Notes under the pieces: model-generated
What the model saw: only the letters and a program-made list of their open reading frames with translations
Databases searched by the model: none
Told to the model about the DNA's origin: nothing
In this document: positions 1 through 10,400 of the stretch, one piece after another
Numbering within the stretch: the stretch's first letter is position 1
Layout of the letters: each line of letters begins with the position of its first letter
Translations under genes and position numbers: made by a program
DNA from: Phallusia fumigata
Lineage: Eukaryota > Chordata > Ascidiacea > Phlebobranchia > Ascidiidae
DNA length: 25,316 nt
Reading direction: 5' to 3'
Assembly (NCBI GenBank): GCA_008931825.1
Contig: QXVZ01008018.1
Span: forward strand, 1-25,316

Positions 1-562
1 TTAAATGCGCTTTGGTTGGATTTAAGTAACGACATGCGTCTTGTAAACTTCACAATGCTAATGAAACACACCATACCTCGCTGCTCTGCGGTTTCATGGT
101 TCACATTTAATCGAAACGGGTGGTTACTTGGGGTCATAGGTCGACGCCGACAGCACAGATTCGTCATGATTGTTGTTGCAACGCTATACTGTTGACAACT
201 TTCGTGTCATACCTTCGTGCTGGATGCTAATACATCTTATGTTGTTGACGTAATTTATACGCTGTTCCTTTGGTAACTCTAGTCTACAAAGGGTTAGAAA
301 CGTTCAGCTTAATAAGTTAGATAATAGCGGAGCATCGTGGTTTTACCACCACAGCAATCGACTTCGTTGAACGATCGTCGAACTTAATATCTAATGTAAT
401 GTTTATTGCTGTTGCCTGAGGATTCAAAATATGTTGTTTACTGTTGCTTGTGCAAGGACAAGAATATGCAAGCATAATATCACTGGCGTACAATTCCATT
501 TGTGCAGAATGATGCTATAAACTGTTTTTGTTGTCTAGTCTGTACTGTAAAATTTTAACTGT
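1..562. other. 5' flank of the SLC25A51-like gene
   Basis: No coding exon could be recognised on either strand; short open frames are of chance size and AT-rich. There is no TATA box close to the downstream gene. A short pyrimidine-rich stretch ending in AG at 583-584 lies just 3' of this interval and may be a splice acceptor for that gene's 5' end. Confidence 0.5.
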
Positions 563-577
563 ATGCATGTACTTGTG

Positions 578-584
578 TTTTTAG
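578..584 (+). promoter_or_regulatory. Candidate splice or trans-splice acceptor
   Basis: GTTTTTAG ends 11 bases before the ATG at 596 and downstream of the ATG at 563. In Ciona many mRNAs receive a short spliced leader at such a site. The alternative is a cis-acceptor for an unseen 5' exon, or chance. Confidence 0.3.
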
Positions 585-595
585 ATTGTCAGTTA

Positions 596-1510
596 ATGAG
601 GGATAGAAAAGAATCTCCGTCCGGCCTGATGGCAAAAGCTGTAGCCAGGCCGGATACTGCCACTGTGCATATTTCTGAAATAGACAGCTCAAAACATTTT
701 ATCTGTGGTGCTGGAGCTCAGCTGGTCAACATTTTTATTACGTTTCCTATCAACAAAGTAATGTTTCGGCAACAACTGTATGGATTCAGGACACACAAAG
801 CTTTGCGACAACTTTGGGGTGAAGGTCCAATAAACCTTTACAGAGGAATAATTCCACCTTTATTTCAAAAATCCACATCAACAGCCTTGATGTTTGGTTT
901 GTTTAACAAATCCAAGGATTTTTTAGTTAAAGATTGTCAAATGAACCGGTTTACAGCAACATTGGTTGCATCAATGGTTGCTGGATCATGTGAGGCAACA
1001 TTGGTTCCATTTGAACGCATTCAAACACTGCTGTTGGATCCAAAGCATCACAACACATTTAAAAACTCATACCATGCATTCACATCATTGCATCACAACT
1101 ATGGATTTTCTGAATATTTTAGAGGTGTCACTGCTGTTTTGCTCCGCAATGGACCGTCCAACGTTATCTTCTTCACACTACGCCATCCATTAAAAGATTT
1201 GTTACCAGAAGCAGACAAAAACTCTTTTCACAATTCAATCAATGACTTTATAAGTGGTGCAGTGATTGGAGCTTTGTGTAGCACAATATTTTTTCCAGTA
1301 AATGTGGTAAAAACAAGAATGCAGTCTTGCTTAGGTGGAAAGTTTTATTCCTTTTCAAGTACCTTTAAACTTGTTTTTCAAGAGCGCAACAGACTATGGA
1401 GAAAGATGTATCGTGGAAGCCATGTTAATCTGGGCCGCTCATTTTTGTCATGGGGAATTATAAACGCTTCATATGAATTCTTTATGCAAACCTTTTTTGT
1501 CAACAGGTGA
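596..1510 (+). CDS. SLC25A51: Mitochondrial NAD+ carrier, SLC25A51/52 type
   Basis: This is a single-exon gene of 304 codons (human SLC25A51 is about 297 aa and its coding region is also uninterrupted). The family imports NAD+ across the inner mitochondrial membrane. Three mitochondrial-carrier repeats are visible. Their signature helices carry FPINKVMFRQQ (about residues 50-60), VPFERIQTLL (137-146) and FPVNVVKTRMQ (233-243). Matching the SLC25A51 family rather than generic carriers are LYRGIIPPLFQK, an RNG-SNV-FF-LR stretch at 184-196, and the C-terminal SWGIINASYEF. The open frame extends upstream to an ATG at 563. A TTTTTAG acceptor-like site at 579-584 lies between that ATG and the one at 596, so the 563 start is probably intronic or removed by spliced-leader trans-splicing; 596 is preferred, and 629 is also possible. 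The stop is TGA at 1508-1510. Identity rests on remembered family sequence, seen by eye. Confidence 0.93.
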   Translation: MRDRKESPSGLMAKAVARPDTATVHISEIDSSKHFICGAGAQLVNIFITFPINKVMFRQQLYGFRTHKALRQLWGEGPINLYRGIIPPLFQKSTSTALMFGLFNKSKDFLVKDCQMNRFTATLVASMVAGSCEATLVPFERIQTLLLDPKHHNTFKNSYHAFTSLHHNYGFSEYFRGVTAVLLRNGPSNVIFFTLRHPLKDLLPEADKNSFHNSINDFISGAVIGALCSTIFFPVNVVKTRMQSCLGGKFYSFSSTFKLVFQERNRLWRKMYRGSHVNLGRSFLSWGIINASYEFFMQTFFVNR

Positions 1511-2388
1511 AAGTAATATTATTAAACTATCTACCTTAACATGCTTTCCTAAAATGCCAAGGGTAACAAAATATATTAGTGTTGACTGTATGCTTTAAAG
1601 CCATGTATTGCCTAAGCCAGACGATTGCAACCACAGCTTCATACACGCTTAACGCCACAAGCCCATAACCATGCATTGATTGATTAATTCTGAAAACTAC
1701 CAAACATGTTTATAATTAATACAGAAACCAGTAATCACAATTCCACTAATGCCTTGCATCACTGTTCATTGCACACAATTAAACTGTTTTATTTGGTAGT
1801 TTGTTAGTCATTACCATTTCCACTTAGATTATCTGTTGCTAACAGCTTGTTTTGTTTTGAGTTTAAATTGTTAGTTTCAATTCTTAGTTAGTTTATGAGC
1901 CAACTTAAACTTATCACAGGCCTAGTTTTATGCCCTGAACTTTATCATGTATACCTCGCACTGTGTAACATGCAAACTTTTTAGTTTTTTGCTTAACACT
2001 CTTCTACTTTGTTGCAACATAATTTTTATTTGTTGTAGTTAGTATTGGTCCAAAATGCATTGATCGCAAAACACTGTTCCCACTGGACCCCAAGCTATAC
2101 CACTTCTTTCTTTGTAGTGTTGAAATTTTTGCCTATATCAGTTAGGAAAACTTTCCTGGGACTGCTTTTATCATTACCCGTTTGCTGTAAGTTGGTTAAG
2201 TGCTTCAAATTGCAAGGATTTTGTGCTTAGAAATGTATTACAGTTACATTTGTATGTTCAGCCAGAACAAATTATGTCCAATTCTGTTTCCACATGACTT
2301 GTTCTAAGGATCCTGTCGTTATTGTTCCTTGCTTCATTATTTATTGCAAGCAAATACAAAGCTCTAATTTTACATTTTAAATTTGAAT
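1511..2388. other. 3' flank of the SLC25A51-like gene
   Basis: This is AT-rich sequence with no recognisable exon. ATTAAA at 1521-1526 is the nearest polyadenylation-like hexamer but lies very close to the stop codon. Open frames here (for example 2045-2230) lack any conserved pattern. Confidence 0.4.
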
Positions 2389-2546
2389 CAGGGGTGTAGC
2401 CAGGGGGGGGGGTGAAAGGGGCCATGGCCCCTCCCAAATTTCGAAATTCTACATTGAAGTAGGCTACTCCTGAAAAAAATCACTACGTTTTACATTAAGT
2501 TGGGTTACTTGGCCCCCCTCAAAGTTTTGGGCTGGCTACGCCATTG
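2389..2546. mobile_element. 158-bp hAT-like MITE with 8-bp target-site duplication
   Basis: The left end CAGGGGTGTAGCCAG and the right end CTGGCTACGCCATTG are imperfect inverted repeats. Immediately outside them are ATTTGAAT (2381-2388) and ATTTGGAT (2547-2554), an 8-bp direct repeat with one mismatch, as expected for hAT-type insertion. Inside are G-runs and C-runs (GGGGGGGG near 2403, CCCCCC near 2514) that would pair in a foldback. No transposase is encoded, so this is a non-autonomous copy. The GTAGCCAG-type terminus is common in marine invertebrate MITEs. Confidence 0.75.
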
Positions 2547-2554
2547 ATTTGGAT

Positions 2555-4101
2555 TGAAAAGTGTTTTAAATATTCACTGTTTTACATTAAACCTGTATCG
2601 TTTCAAAGGATAATTAAGTTGAGTACGCATTGGTTAGCACATCAATCCTATCCAGTCCATTTTTTTCGATTTTTCATATTCATTGAAACATTATCAAAGG
2701 TGTGTAGACCAAACATTCACACATAAACTTAGCGAGATGTGTTCATTATGCCGCCCCTGAGTTACTAACTCAAGTGACCAAACGTTGCAGTGCAGTACGG
2801 TACGCTTTTCGTAATGAGCTAGGCCAGGCAGTAAGCGCAGCTCGCAACGTAAAGTGCAAGTGACGTACACGGTGTTTCAGGGTGGGTTACGTTTTGCAGC
2901 GGGTGGTTAAACCCATGGGTCTGCTGGTAACTCCTAAGGCGATAAAATAATTGAAATATCGTTGTCGTTGGACAGAAAGTAAACCACCGTTCATAACACC
3001 CGATTGCTGAAATTGCGCTACAGTTTTGAAACAGAAACAGCTTTCATTGTCCTTTAGGGCCGTTCAAATTACCACAAGGGGTGAAAAAGAGATAAGAAGG
3101 TAATTGTCCACTTCATGTCTTCGCATAATGCCAGACGTTACAAATTTTGCCCTGCGGCTTTTATAGGATGTTACACGCAAAGTGCTTCCCTTTCCGTCCG
3201 CGGACGCACGCCAGGATGCCTGCGCATATGGAAAGCACACTCTCAACCTTTCTGCTGTAAAATTATATCAGACAGTCGACTTTTTACGGATCAGCAAGAT
3301 GAAAATATCGAAAGCATGTCATGCGTTTGTTTAAACTCAGTTTAATTTGGCCGATACGTGATACGGCGTGGGTTTTTTTAACTGTTATACCAAGTAAGAT
3401 AAATTTGAGTGCATAACATTTGTTTGGGTGAAGTGAAGTTTTAGTCCAGTGTGATGTCGTTTAGCAAGGGTAACAAATTTTGAGAACATTAAATTTTAAA
3501 CGAAAACCGGACGTAGTAACCTTGTAAATTGTCAAAACCACCTGCGGGGGATATTTTGTCACCTTGAGGTTCAGACTCTTGTTTGCTAAAAAATGTTGTA
3601 AATTTGGTATTGTTATAATTTTGTTGCAAGTTGTTCTGAACAAACGTTTGTTTTAAATGACCAGCATTTTAGCAGTTGCTTTATGGAGATCAGTATAACG
3701 TTGGTACCGAACAAAACGAAAGCTTGTAAATTGTAGTTAGTTTGCATATTTGCATCGTTTATAAATGTTTAATAAATTGGATGGATCTCATTATACTGAT
3801 ACTTTTTATATTTCAGCGGTTTAGTAGGNTAAACAATGTAGATACCCTGCTAATTCCTTGCCCAGTGTCATGATTGCACAATTTAAATCAAGCTCATACA
3901 GATATGGACATTTCGTTGCGGACTGAGTTGTTTACATGTGAGATAAAATTATTAGAACTCATCTGACTTAAAGTGTATTAACTCAAAGCTGAAACAATGT
4001 GGCAGGTGTGAGAAATTGTCAGTTTTGGGGTTCATGGTGTTGTGTAGCTCACACTAGTTGCATAAAGGATATCAGATGACTAAAACTTTTGTTTTAATTA
4101 G
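2555..4101. other. Intergenic or intronic DNA with assembly gap, no exon recognised
   Basis: Upstream exons of FOXRED2 (dinucleotide-binding GxGxxG motifs, ISINKRYTG-like stretches) were sought here in all frames and not seen. A GC-richer patch at 2740-2950 and another at 3050-3240 could be promoter sequence or old transposon remains. The n at 3829 marks a gap of unknown size that could hide the missing exons. Confidence 0.4.
3829..3829. other. Assembly gap (single n)
   Basis: An ambiguous base lies 273 bases upstream of the first visible FOXRED2 exon. The other two n positions in the window sit at duplicated contig ends, so this n probably also marks a contig join of uncertain length. No direct repeat is obvious around this one. 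Confidence 0.7.
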
Positions 4102-6132
4102 TTGTGGACAATGATGCTTTGAGAGAAGGTTATGATCGAGTAATTCGGTGTCTTGGATTTCTTTTCGATCACTCCCTTTTCCATCCTTCGATGAAAATAC
4201 GAAGTGCAGGGGAAGGGGGTGAAAAATACCCAAGAATAAACTTCATCTACGAATCAGTCGATGTGAAAGGAATGTTTTTTGCAGGTAAAGCCAGACATTA
4301 AGAAACTGTTACAAATTACATTAAATCACAAAATGCACTATGAACAAAATGGTTGTTTTTGTAACTTGCAATGTTACATTGAATGTAGTAGTGGGGGATT
4401 TTAAATTCTGTCGTAAGCTGATTGATTTATTTATTTATTTATAAAAGTGTGGAGTAATTTCATTTATGGAAAACAAAGTTTCAGGTACAACCAAAACAAT
4501 CTCAAATCTCGTTTCTGAGCTCCTTTCTAAGATTCCTAGAATTAGTTTTATTTTCCAGCACAAAAATAATTTAAAGCACAAAAAATATTCATTAAAATAT
4601 TCTTGCATCAATTTTTTTTGCAGAAGTCTTCTTAGTTATTATGTGACTAAAATAAAATGATATGCAGGAACAAACACCCATTCTTTGGATTTCAAAAGAT
4701 CGGCTGGTGCATTTATTCATGGATATCGTTACACAGCAAAAGCACTTCACAACATTTTCGAGTGGAGGCATTTCAGAGTTCCATGGCCGTCCGTACATTT
4801 TGAGAACCTTCAAGATCTAATCCCACACTTACACAAACGAATTAATGAGGTAGAGGTTTCAGGTTTTTTGTAATGCACCAATGGTTGAGGGCATTCTTGT
4901 TCTTTGTGTAATTGTTTGTTACATTGCTCAACTTTGTGCGATAAAAAATGTAATTTTTATGACTAATTTTGTGGTACCACTTTATATTTACTGCAATCAC
5001 ATGAACTTCCAGAACATGTTTACCTGTTCCAAATTCCTGTTCTTTTCATATACTCTTGGTAATTTTTTATTAATGTTCAGATTTAAATTTTTCTAGAAAG
5101 TTGCCAGGTTGTGGCAGTTAAATTACTTGATAGACCTCGCTTGTACTAAAACACTGCTGTGGCCCAAGATGCTCACAAACAAGAAACACTCCTGATTTTG
5201 CAATTCACTATTTTTTCACCAGGCGTCAGGAATTTATCAAATGTTCAGCGTCCTATGCGATGTCGTCATTTACAATGAAGACAAAACCGAAGCAACCTAT
5301 CTTGAAGCTTTTCCTTGTGCTTTGGCTTGCAAACTGCAGAAAGTCACTGGTCACAAAGTGCAAGGGGGCGTGATGTTCTTGGCCATGGAATATGGAAAGA
5401 ACTTCTCGGGGGCAGGAAAAGATACCTTCTATGAGGATCGAGCTTTCGGAGGTCCGAATGAAGCTCACAAATCTAACTTCTTGCATCCTGTGCTCTACCA
5501 CTACAACAAGCTGTTTAGTCAAGAAGCGTATTTAGCAAAGCCTCGCAAATGGATCTTCCCCATACCTGACCGCATACACCACCTGGTGGAGGATTTCACA
5601 ACCAAGTTTGATGGAATGCAAACCCACATTCTGCAAACACGAAGGTTCATTGAAACCGTAACAGGTAACACTGGGGGCTATTTTTAGGTGTCAGTAAAAA
5701 TATTTCATTCTTAAATTTAAGATATTTTTTCGTAACTTTTGACAATTTATCTTAGGAACGCATGACATAGAGGAATAGCTTAATTAAAAGCATACCTGCC
5801 AGAGAACTTGTATATAGTGAATACATTGTATTGCAAACTTTTTTAATTTCCCTGTTGTTACCATCAGTGCATAAATTCTTGATTAATATAACTTATCTTT
5901 ATACAACTATTCCACTTCATAAACCATTGTTTTGTCTACCACAGGTCATGATCTCAGGTATTTCTTTGGGCCCCAATGTCTTGGATTAGCACTTACAAGT
6001 ACTTCTCTTCCCTATGGTTGTCAACAACGAGTAAATGATGGCTCAGCAAGTTTCATTGATTTTAGCAATCACACCAAGGAAAGATTTTCTCGTATGCCTG
6101 CTCATCTACTTCCATTCGTTGCAATGCTTTAA
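4102..6132 (+). CDS. FOXRED2: FOXRED2 (ERFAD), C-terminal half, four exons
   Basis: FOXRED2 is an ER-lumenal FAD-dependent oxidoreductase-like protein linked to ER-associated degradation. Exons are 4102-4284, 4668-4849, 5223-5664 and 5945-6132. All junctions are GT-AG and the phases (1, 0, 1) keep one frame of about 330 codons to TAA at 6130-6132. Diagnostic stretches are YDRVIRCLGF-FD in the first exon, GTNTHS-D-KRSAG-FIHG-RYT across junction 1/2, RINEASG-YQMFSVL across junction 2/3, MEYG-NFSG and SNFLHPV-Y in exon 3, and LP-GCQQ in exon 4. The vertebrate protein is about 670-680 aa, so roughly the first half, with the FAD/NAD-binding domain, is missing. Either its exons lie in the gap at 3829, or they are misplaced, or they were missed. 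The visible C-terminus ends LLPFVAML and has no KDEL/KEEL-type ER signal; a frame-compatible alternative 3' exon exists at 6459-6522. Confidence 0.9.
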
Positions 6133-6207
6133 ATCAGTTTAGTCCAACTTGATTTTGTTGTGGCCTATCAGAAACTTAGTTTATTCTTGGGCTAATGTTT
6201 AACAAGG

Positions 6208-6330
6208 AATTTTTAGGGTCAGGTTTCAATAACCGACCCAAAAATTTACCACGCTAGAAAAAATTTAATGGTAAACAGCCCCTTGTTACACAAAACAATG
6301 CCTCGTTATGCATAACAGAGGGCTATTTAC
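6208..6330. repeat. Two adjacent imperfect hairpins
   Basis: The first inverted repeat pairs AATTTTTAGGGTC (about 6208-6220) with GACCCAAAAATTT (about 6235-6247). The second pairs GTAAACAGCCCCTTGTTAC (6271-6289) with CATAACAGAGGGCTATTTAC (6311-6330), about 16 of 19 positions matching around a 21-base loop. They could be a small foldback element or a structured 3' UTR of FOXRED2. Confidence 0.5.
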
Positions 6331-6458
6331 AAACTTTGGTGCAATTTCTTTACAATAACATGAACTATTCATGGTTTCGGACTAAAAAGTGTAAATTACA
6401 ATTCACAATCAAACAAATTGATTTGCGGGCAACATCAACGTGCCCAGCGTGCCTGCAG

Positions 6459-6522
6459 TTGGACTATGCTGCTTTAAATAGTTTCATGACCGATGATGTT
6501 ATAGCTCTTATTAATGTCACAG
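6459..6522 (+). other. Orphan exon, possible alternative 3' exon of FOXRED2
   Basis: A CCTGCAG acceptor ends at 6458 and a GTAATA donor starts at 6523. The 64 bases between read LDYAALNSFMTDDVIALINV in phase 0. The last FOXRED2 exon contains an internal donor-like site (CGA|GTAAAT at about 6029) that also breaks in phase 0, just after GCQQR, so the two could be joined. No ER-retention motif was found further downstream. It could equally be chance. Confidence 0.25.
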
Positions 6523-8406
6523 GTAATAGTTTCAAAGTTGTTTAATTCCAGTAAATATGTATGCAAAAGTCTTGTGCCAAGGAGATTACACAAAGCTTTC
6601 TACAATCATGCTCCTAACTTACGTGTTTTTTACCCTTTGCCTTTCTTCTATGTGATATATTGCAATACATCTTCTGTCTGTTTTAGTTGACACACTTATT
6701 TGCAGTTTATTTATTACAATCTTTGCAAATGTGAAAATATTTTTTAGGATCAAGATATGGTTTCACTGTATATTGTGTTTTCTATGTGCAATCAGTGTAA
6801 TGTACTTTGCCCTTTTCTCACAAAACTTTTCGACTAAATAAACCTTTAAACAAAGTTAACAAAACAATTAAGTAATTGATAGAAATAATAATTTTTTTTT
6901 CACTAATCTTTTGCTATTATCCCTAAGATCCTAAAATTAGATTTATCAAGGTTGGAACCTTTATGTATAATGTGTGCAAATTACCTGCTGATCATTGTGT
7001 TAAAAAACGGTTTTCTTGTTACGGTGAAATCTATTTTAACTTTACACCATTTTTGTGTGCCGAGCCTGGAGATTGTTTTTTTGTCAAGATTTCTTTTGGA
7101 AGAAAAGAGTTTTGGAATAAAATGAATACCAAAAGAACTGGTTTACTTGTTGAGAGATACAATGATCAGATTCTTTAGTAACGTAGTTTTTAACCAGTAT
7201 GTAAATAACAAACAGCGACCTGTTAAAAAACGTCTTTGGAAATCTACTCCTTAATAACGTTTGCGATTTTTTTTTAGCACAAATCTCATTACGCATTGTT
7301 TACTTTTTACATTTCGCTGTAGTTTATTTATAAACTGCAGTAACTATAGCAGTCCTATTCCCAAAATACTAGTTGATTATTATTTATAACTTCGGGGAAC
7401 TTTTATCCGTATGCTAACAAAAGATTGCGGACTTTCCATTAAGCCAGCGGCTCTAAACCTTGGAACAGTTTGCCACTTCAGGGGGTTAGATTAATTTTTT
7501 GGTTTCGTTGCGCTAAAACATTTAAAAATTGTAGAATATAAAGTTTCGTGTGTGTTTGGTTTGTCGTTCCGTTTCACTTGACACTTTCTTTGACGCTTAG
7601 TTGTGTGACCTCAAGTAGTAGTTCGTGTTTTTTCAAACAGGGGTTAATTAAAATCCACCACAATCTCCTCATGGGTAACGATAACAGAAAGTGTTGCAAC
7701 ACTGCAATAGGCCTTAGAAAATCGTGGTTTCGTTATGACGCCATGCAGATGTGATGACACTTAGACTATGCTGTAGACAGCTTTGTGCAAAGAGTGACGA
7801 CAGCTGGCTTTCATCACTTTGACAACCGCTCATGCAATGACCTACGTCAAGGCTTTCACGCCGAAACAACAATTATAAACTTATTGGTGTACTTCCGTTA
7901 CGTCGGTCAAAGCACATGCTGATGCTGTAATGGTGTCTATTTTAGTTTACGTTAGTCCCAATAGTGGCGTTGTAAATACGGAACGCAGACGTAATCTATC
8001 TATTGATAACGCACAGGCGTAGTCTATTTTAACCAATGCAAAGGCTACGGTGTGTACGTGAGGACATGTAAATTAACCCAAAAGAAATAGTTGCCAAAAT
8101 CTAAGTAAGCAGCCCTAATGGCCAACGCCGTAAAATCGTGACCGTTCGTCATGCTTATATTGAGATATGATGCGGCTTGTGCATTTCATGTCTCGCGCAT
8201 AATTTCATCAAGCGTTTGCACCGGTTCGTTATCTGACCAGAGGCACGTAAAAACAAAAAACATCATATCCACACATTCTTGATGATTTAGAACACGAAAA
8301 ATTTCTGCATACCAAGTATCTTATTTGCATTTAGCTTTTTTGATAAAATACTGTCTGGACAATATATTATAAACCAAAATAAAACGAAGCTTCAGTGCGA
8401 CTATTG

Positions 8407-8412
8407 TTTATT
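8407..8412 (-). terminator. Polyadenylation signal of the HACD gene
   Basis: TTTATT on the + strand reads AATAAA on the minus strand, about 230 bases after the HACD stop codon. Confidence 0.55.
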
Positions 8413-8643
8413 GCATAGTGTCCAGTCCCAAAACATATCAGGAATTTCAAAACCGTAAAATTGTAAAAGTTCCATTTACTTATACAATGCATTTTTTATC
8501 CAGCACAAACTAAATCACTTTTTTGAGAATTAAACAAGTATAAAATCATAGCAAAAATTAGTCTCATTTTCATCACACTGCGCCAAGTTCAATTATTTCT
8601 CATGAGCTTCATTCATAAATTAAAACAAATTGAAACTGACATG

Positions 8644-10258
8644 TCAGTTAGTTTTCTTTGGAGAAGAGGGAGTGCCCAGTCCCAAAGCCTTTTTCCTTTG
8701 AGCGAACATATGAAAGTAAAGTTGGGGAAAAACTGAAAGAAAAGCAGTTTATTAAAAAAATACCAACCTAATTTAAAACATAACATCAAATCAAGTATCT
8801 TAAAATCTACCTGGACAAAACTTTACTTACATATGAAATAGAATGGAATTGTTCCAATGAGAACAATGTGATAATCTATAGAAATGTTAAGTTGGTTTGG
8901 AAGAAACAACGAATACATCTGGCTGTCGCGCACTGGTTTTAGGCTGTTATATATGCTCAGTAATTCACCCTGCAAAAAATGCAATGTTGTCACTTTGCCT
9001 ACCAAATTAATACTGACAAATGGGAAGCTGTTACTTACAGAAACTCCAAGGGGGTACAAAACTGTAAAGAGAGAATATCTGAAAAAACAAACAGATAATT
9101 TATAAAAGCTTGGCAACATACTAAATTAGGCTATTAAACCAACATTAAAAAATTATATCATCCAGCGCAGCAAAAGAGCTTAAACAGCATGGTACACTGA
9201 GTAACATTACCTATTACATATTCCAGATAGCAATAGTTTGTTTAATATATGTTTATCAAAACCTGATACAAAGTCAATGTGCTACATAACTACCTGAGCC
9301 ATATGATGATGTATGGTGTTGTCCCCAAAAGCATGAAGGTGTAATAAAGGTAACGGATAATTTCAGTAACAGTCCAAGCAACCATCAGCATAGGAATGCC
9401 TTCGGTGTTATGTACCTGCATGAAGTGTTGGTTTTAGATAAGTTGAGTTCAGTTGAGTTTACTTGGTTAAGTAATCGTACTGTCATAGTTGCAAACAAAT
9501 AATCGCCAAGCTTTAAACAGCTGCCCAAAGTTGAGACTCATGTAGAAACAAAATGCAAGGGCACAAATGATGGAGAAAGGTTAAGCACCACAGCTACAAA
9601 ATATTAGTCATGACAAGCAAAACATTAATAAAAATCACTACCTGAGCGACAGGTTGAATAACTCCCCACACAATTCCAACTCTTGAAAAAACTTGCATGG
9701 TGGTCAGCATAACATTGGAACGTACAATTCCTGTTGCTGCATGAATTATCTGAGAAAATTTGGCAGTATAATTTTCGCCCTATATTTGAAAAACTTATCA
9801 CACATAAAACACAGTAAAGTGTAATTTTTTATGGCAAAAAGCTTACCTCGAAGATGGCTGCAGTTTGAAAGAATATTAGTTGCTTTTCGACATTTTGGTA
9901 TAATCCTTTGTGCGTTCGATGCTTGTAGAAATGGTTTACAATTCCAAGCCCAATCACAAGCCATCTGATAAAGTACAAAAAATAAAACTAATTGCGTTAA
10001 GTATAGCAGAATAAATACTGCATGTTGAATGCTAGCAGGTAAAATTTTCAAAAACTATCACAAGCAAAGTCTGCCATACTGACTAAATAGCACTAAAAGT
10101 AAACAGCTTTCAACCAAACACACCATTTTGGCCCAAAAATCTTATGTTTAAAACAAAAAATTGATTATGGCTTACCCGGCGGTCATGGCAACATTGTACA
10201 TGATTAGCCATGCTTGGGCTATAGAACTCGGTTTCTTTGACGTTTGCGGGGCCGTCAT
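8644..10258 (-). CDS. HACD2: Very-long-chain (3R)-3-hydroxyacyl-CoA dehydratase, HACD1/2 type, complete
   Basis: The enzyme dehydrates 3-hydroxyacyl-CoA in the third step of the ER very-long-chain fatty acid elongation cycle. Minus-strand exons are 10258-10176, 9964-9847, 9749-9642, 9415-9294, 9078-9039, 8969-8831 and 8732-8644. All junctions are GT-AG and the 699 coding bases give 232 aa plus TGA (human HACD2 is about 254 aa). Family landmarks in order are AWLIMYNVAMTAGWLVIG (15-32), EKQLIFFQTAA-FE-IHAA-GIV (about 55-75), AWTVTEIIRYLYYTF (after residue 110), LYPLGVSGELLSIYNSL, SLFLPNQ-N-S-DY and FPQLYFHMF-QRKK. The catalytic Tyr/Glu pair of the PTPLA/Phs1 family is the Y and E of YPLGVSGE (Y152 and E159), split by the intron between exons 5 and 6. 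The protein is multi-pass and ends KKTN, a KKxx ER-retrieval signal like the vertebrate C-terminus. HACD1 and HACD2 cannot be separated by eye; a single pro-orthologue is likely. Confidence 0.95.
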
Positions 10259-10400
10259 GCTACACCTTACAACAGACTAAGTCAAATGCAACTAATCGCC
10301 TGCAACTAACCCAATAACCATTCGCCGAACAACGTTCACACTTTATACTGCAACCGTTTAAACCGACCTTTAGCACTTAACGCATGAATGACGTAGTTCG
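10259..10400. promoter_or_regulatory. Short putative bidirectional promoter
   Basis: Only about 125-140 bases separate the HACD start codon (10258, minus strand) from the ATGs at 10384 and 10401 that head open + strand frames ending at a splice donor. A TATA-like TATACTGC lies near 10343. Divergent use is inferred from position alone. Confidence 0.3.

Larger units (their letters stand above)
6133..8400. other. FOXRED2 3' flank and intergenic DNA
   Basis: AATAAA at 6837-6842 is a plausible polyadenylation signal for FOXRED2. Between about 6940 and 7178 two + frames are both open (one begins KVGTFMYN and one ends EEKSFGIK), so coding evidence there is weak. From 7300 to 8400 no exon, RNA gene or clear repeat was recognised. 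Confidence 0.4.

Noticed and set aside
966-1193. Second open + frame inside the carrier gene
   Set aside because: It overlaps the SLC25A51-like coding frame, is His-rich from CAT repeats in that gene, and shows no family pattern.
3064-3345. Overlapping open frames on both strands
   Set aside because: They are short, mutually exclusive, Cys/Ser-rich readings without motifs, in a patch that looks like old repeat or promoter sequence.
5253-5522. Minus-strand open frame of 89 codons
   Set aside because: It is an antisense shadow of FOXRED2 exon 3, whose + reading matches the family.
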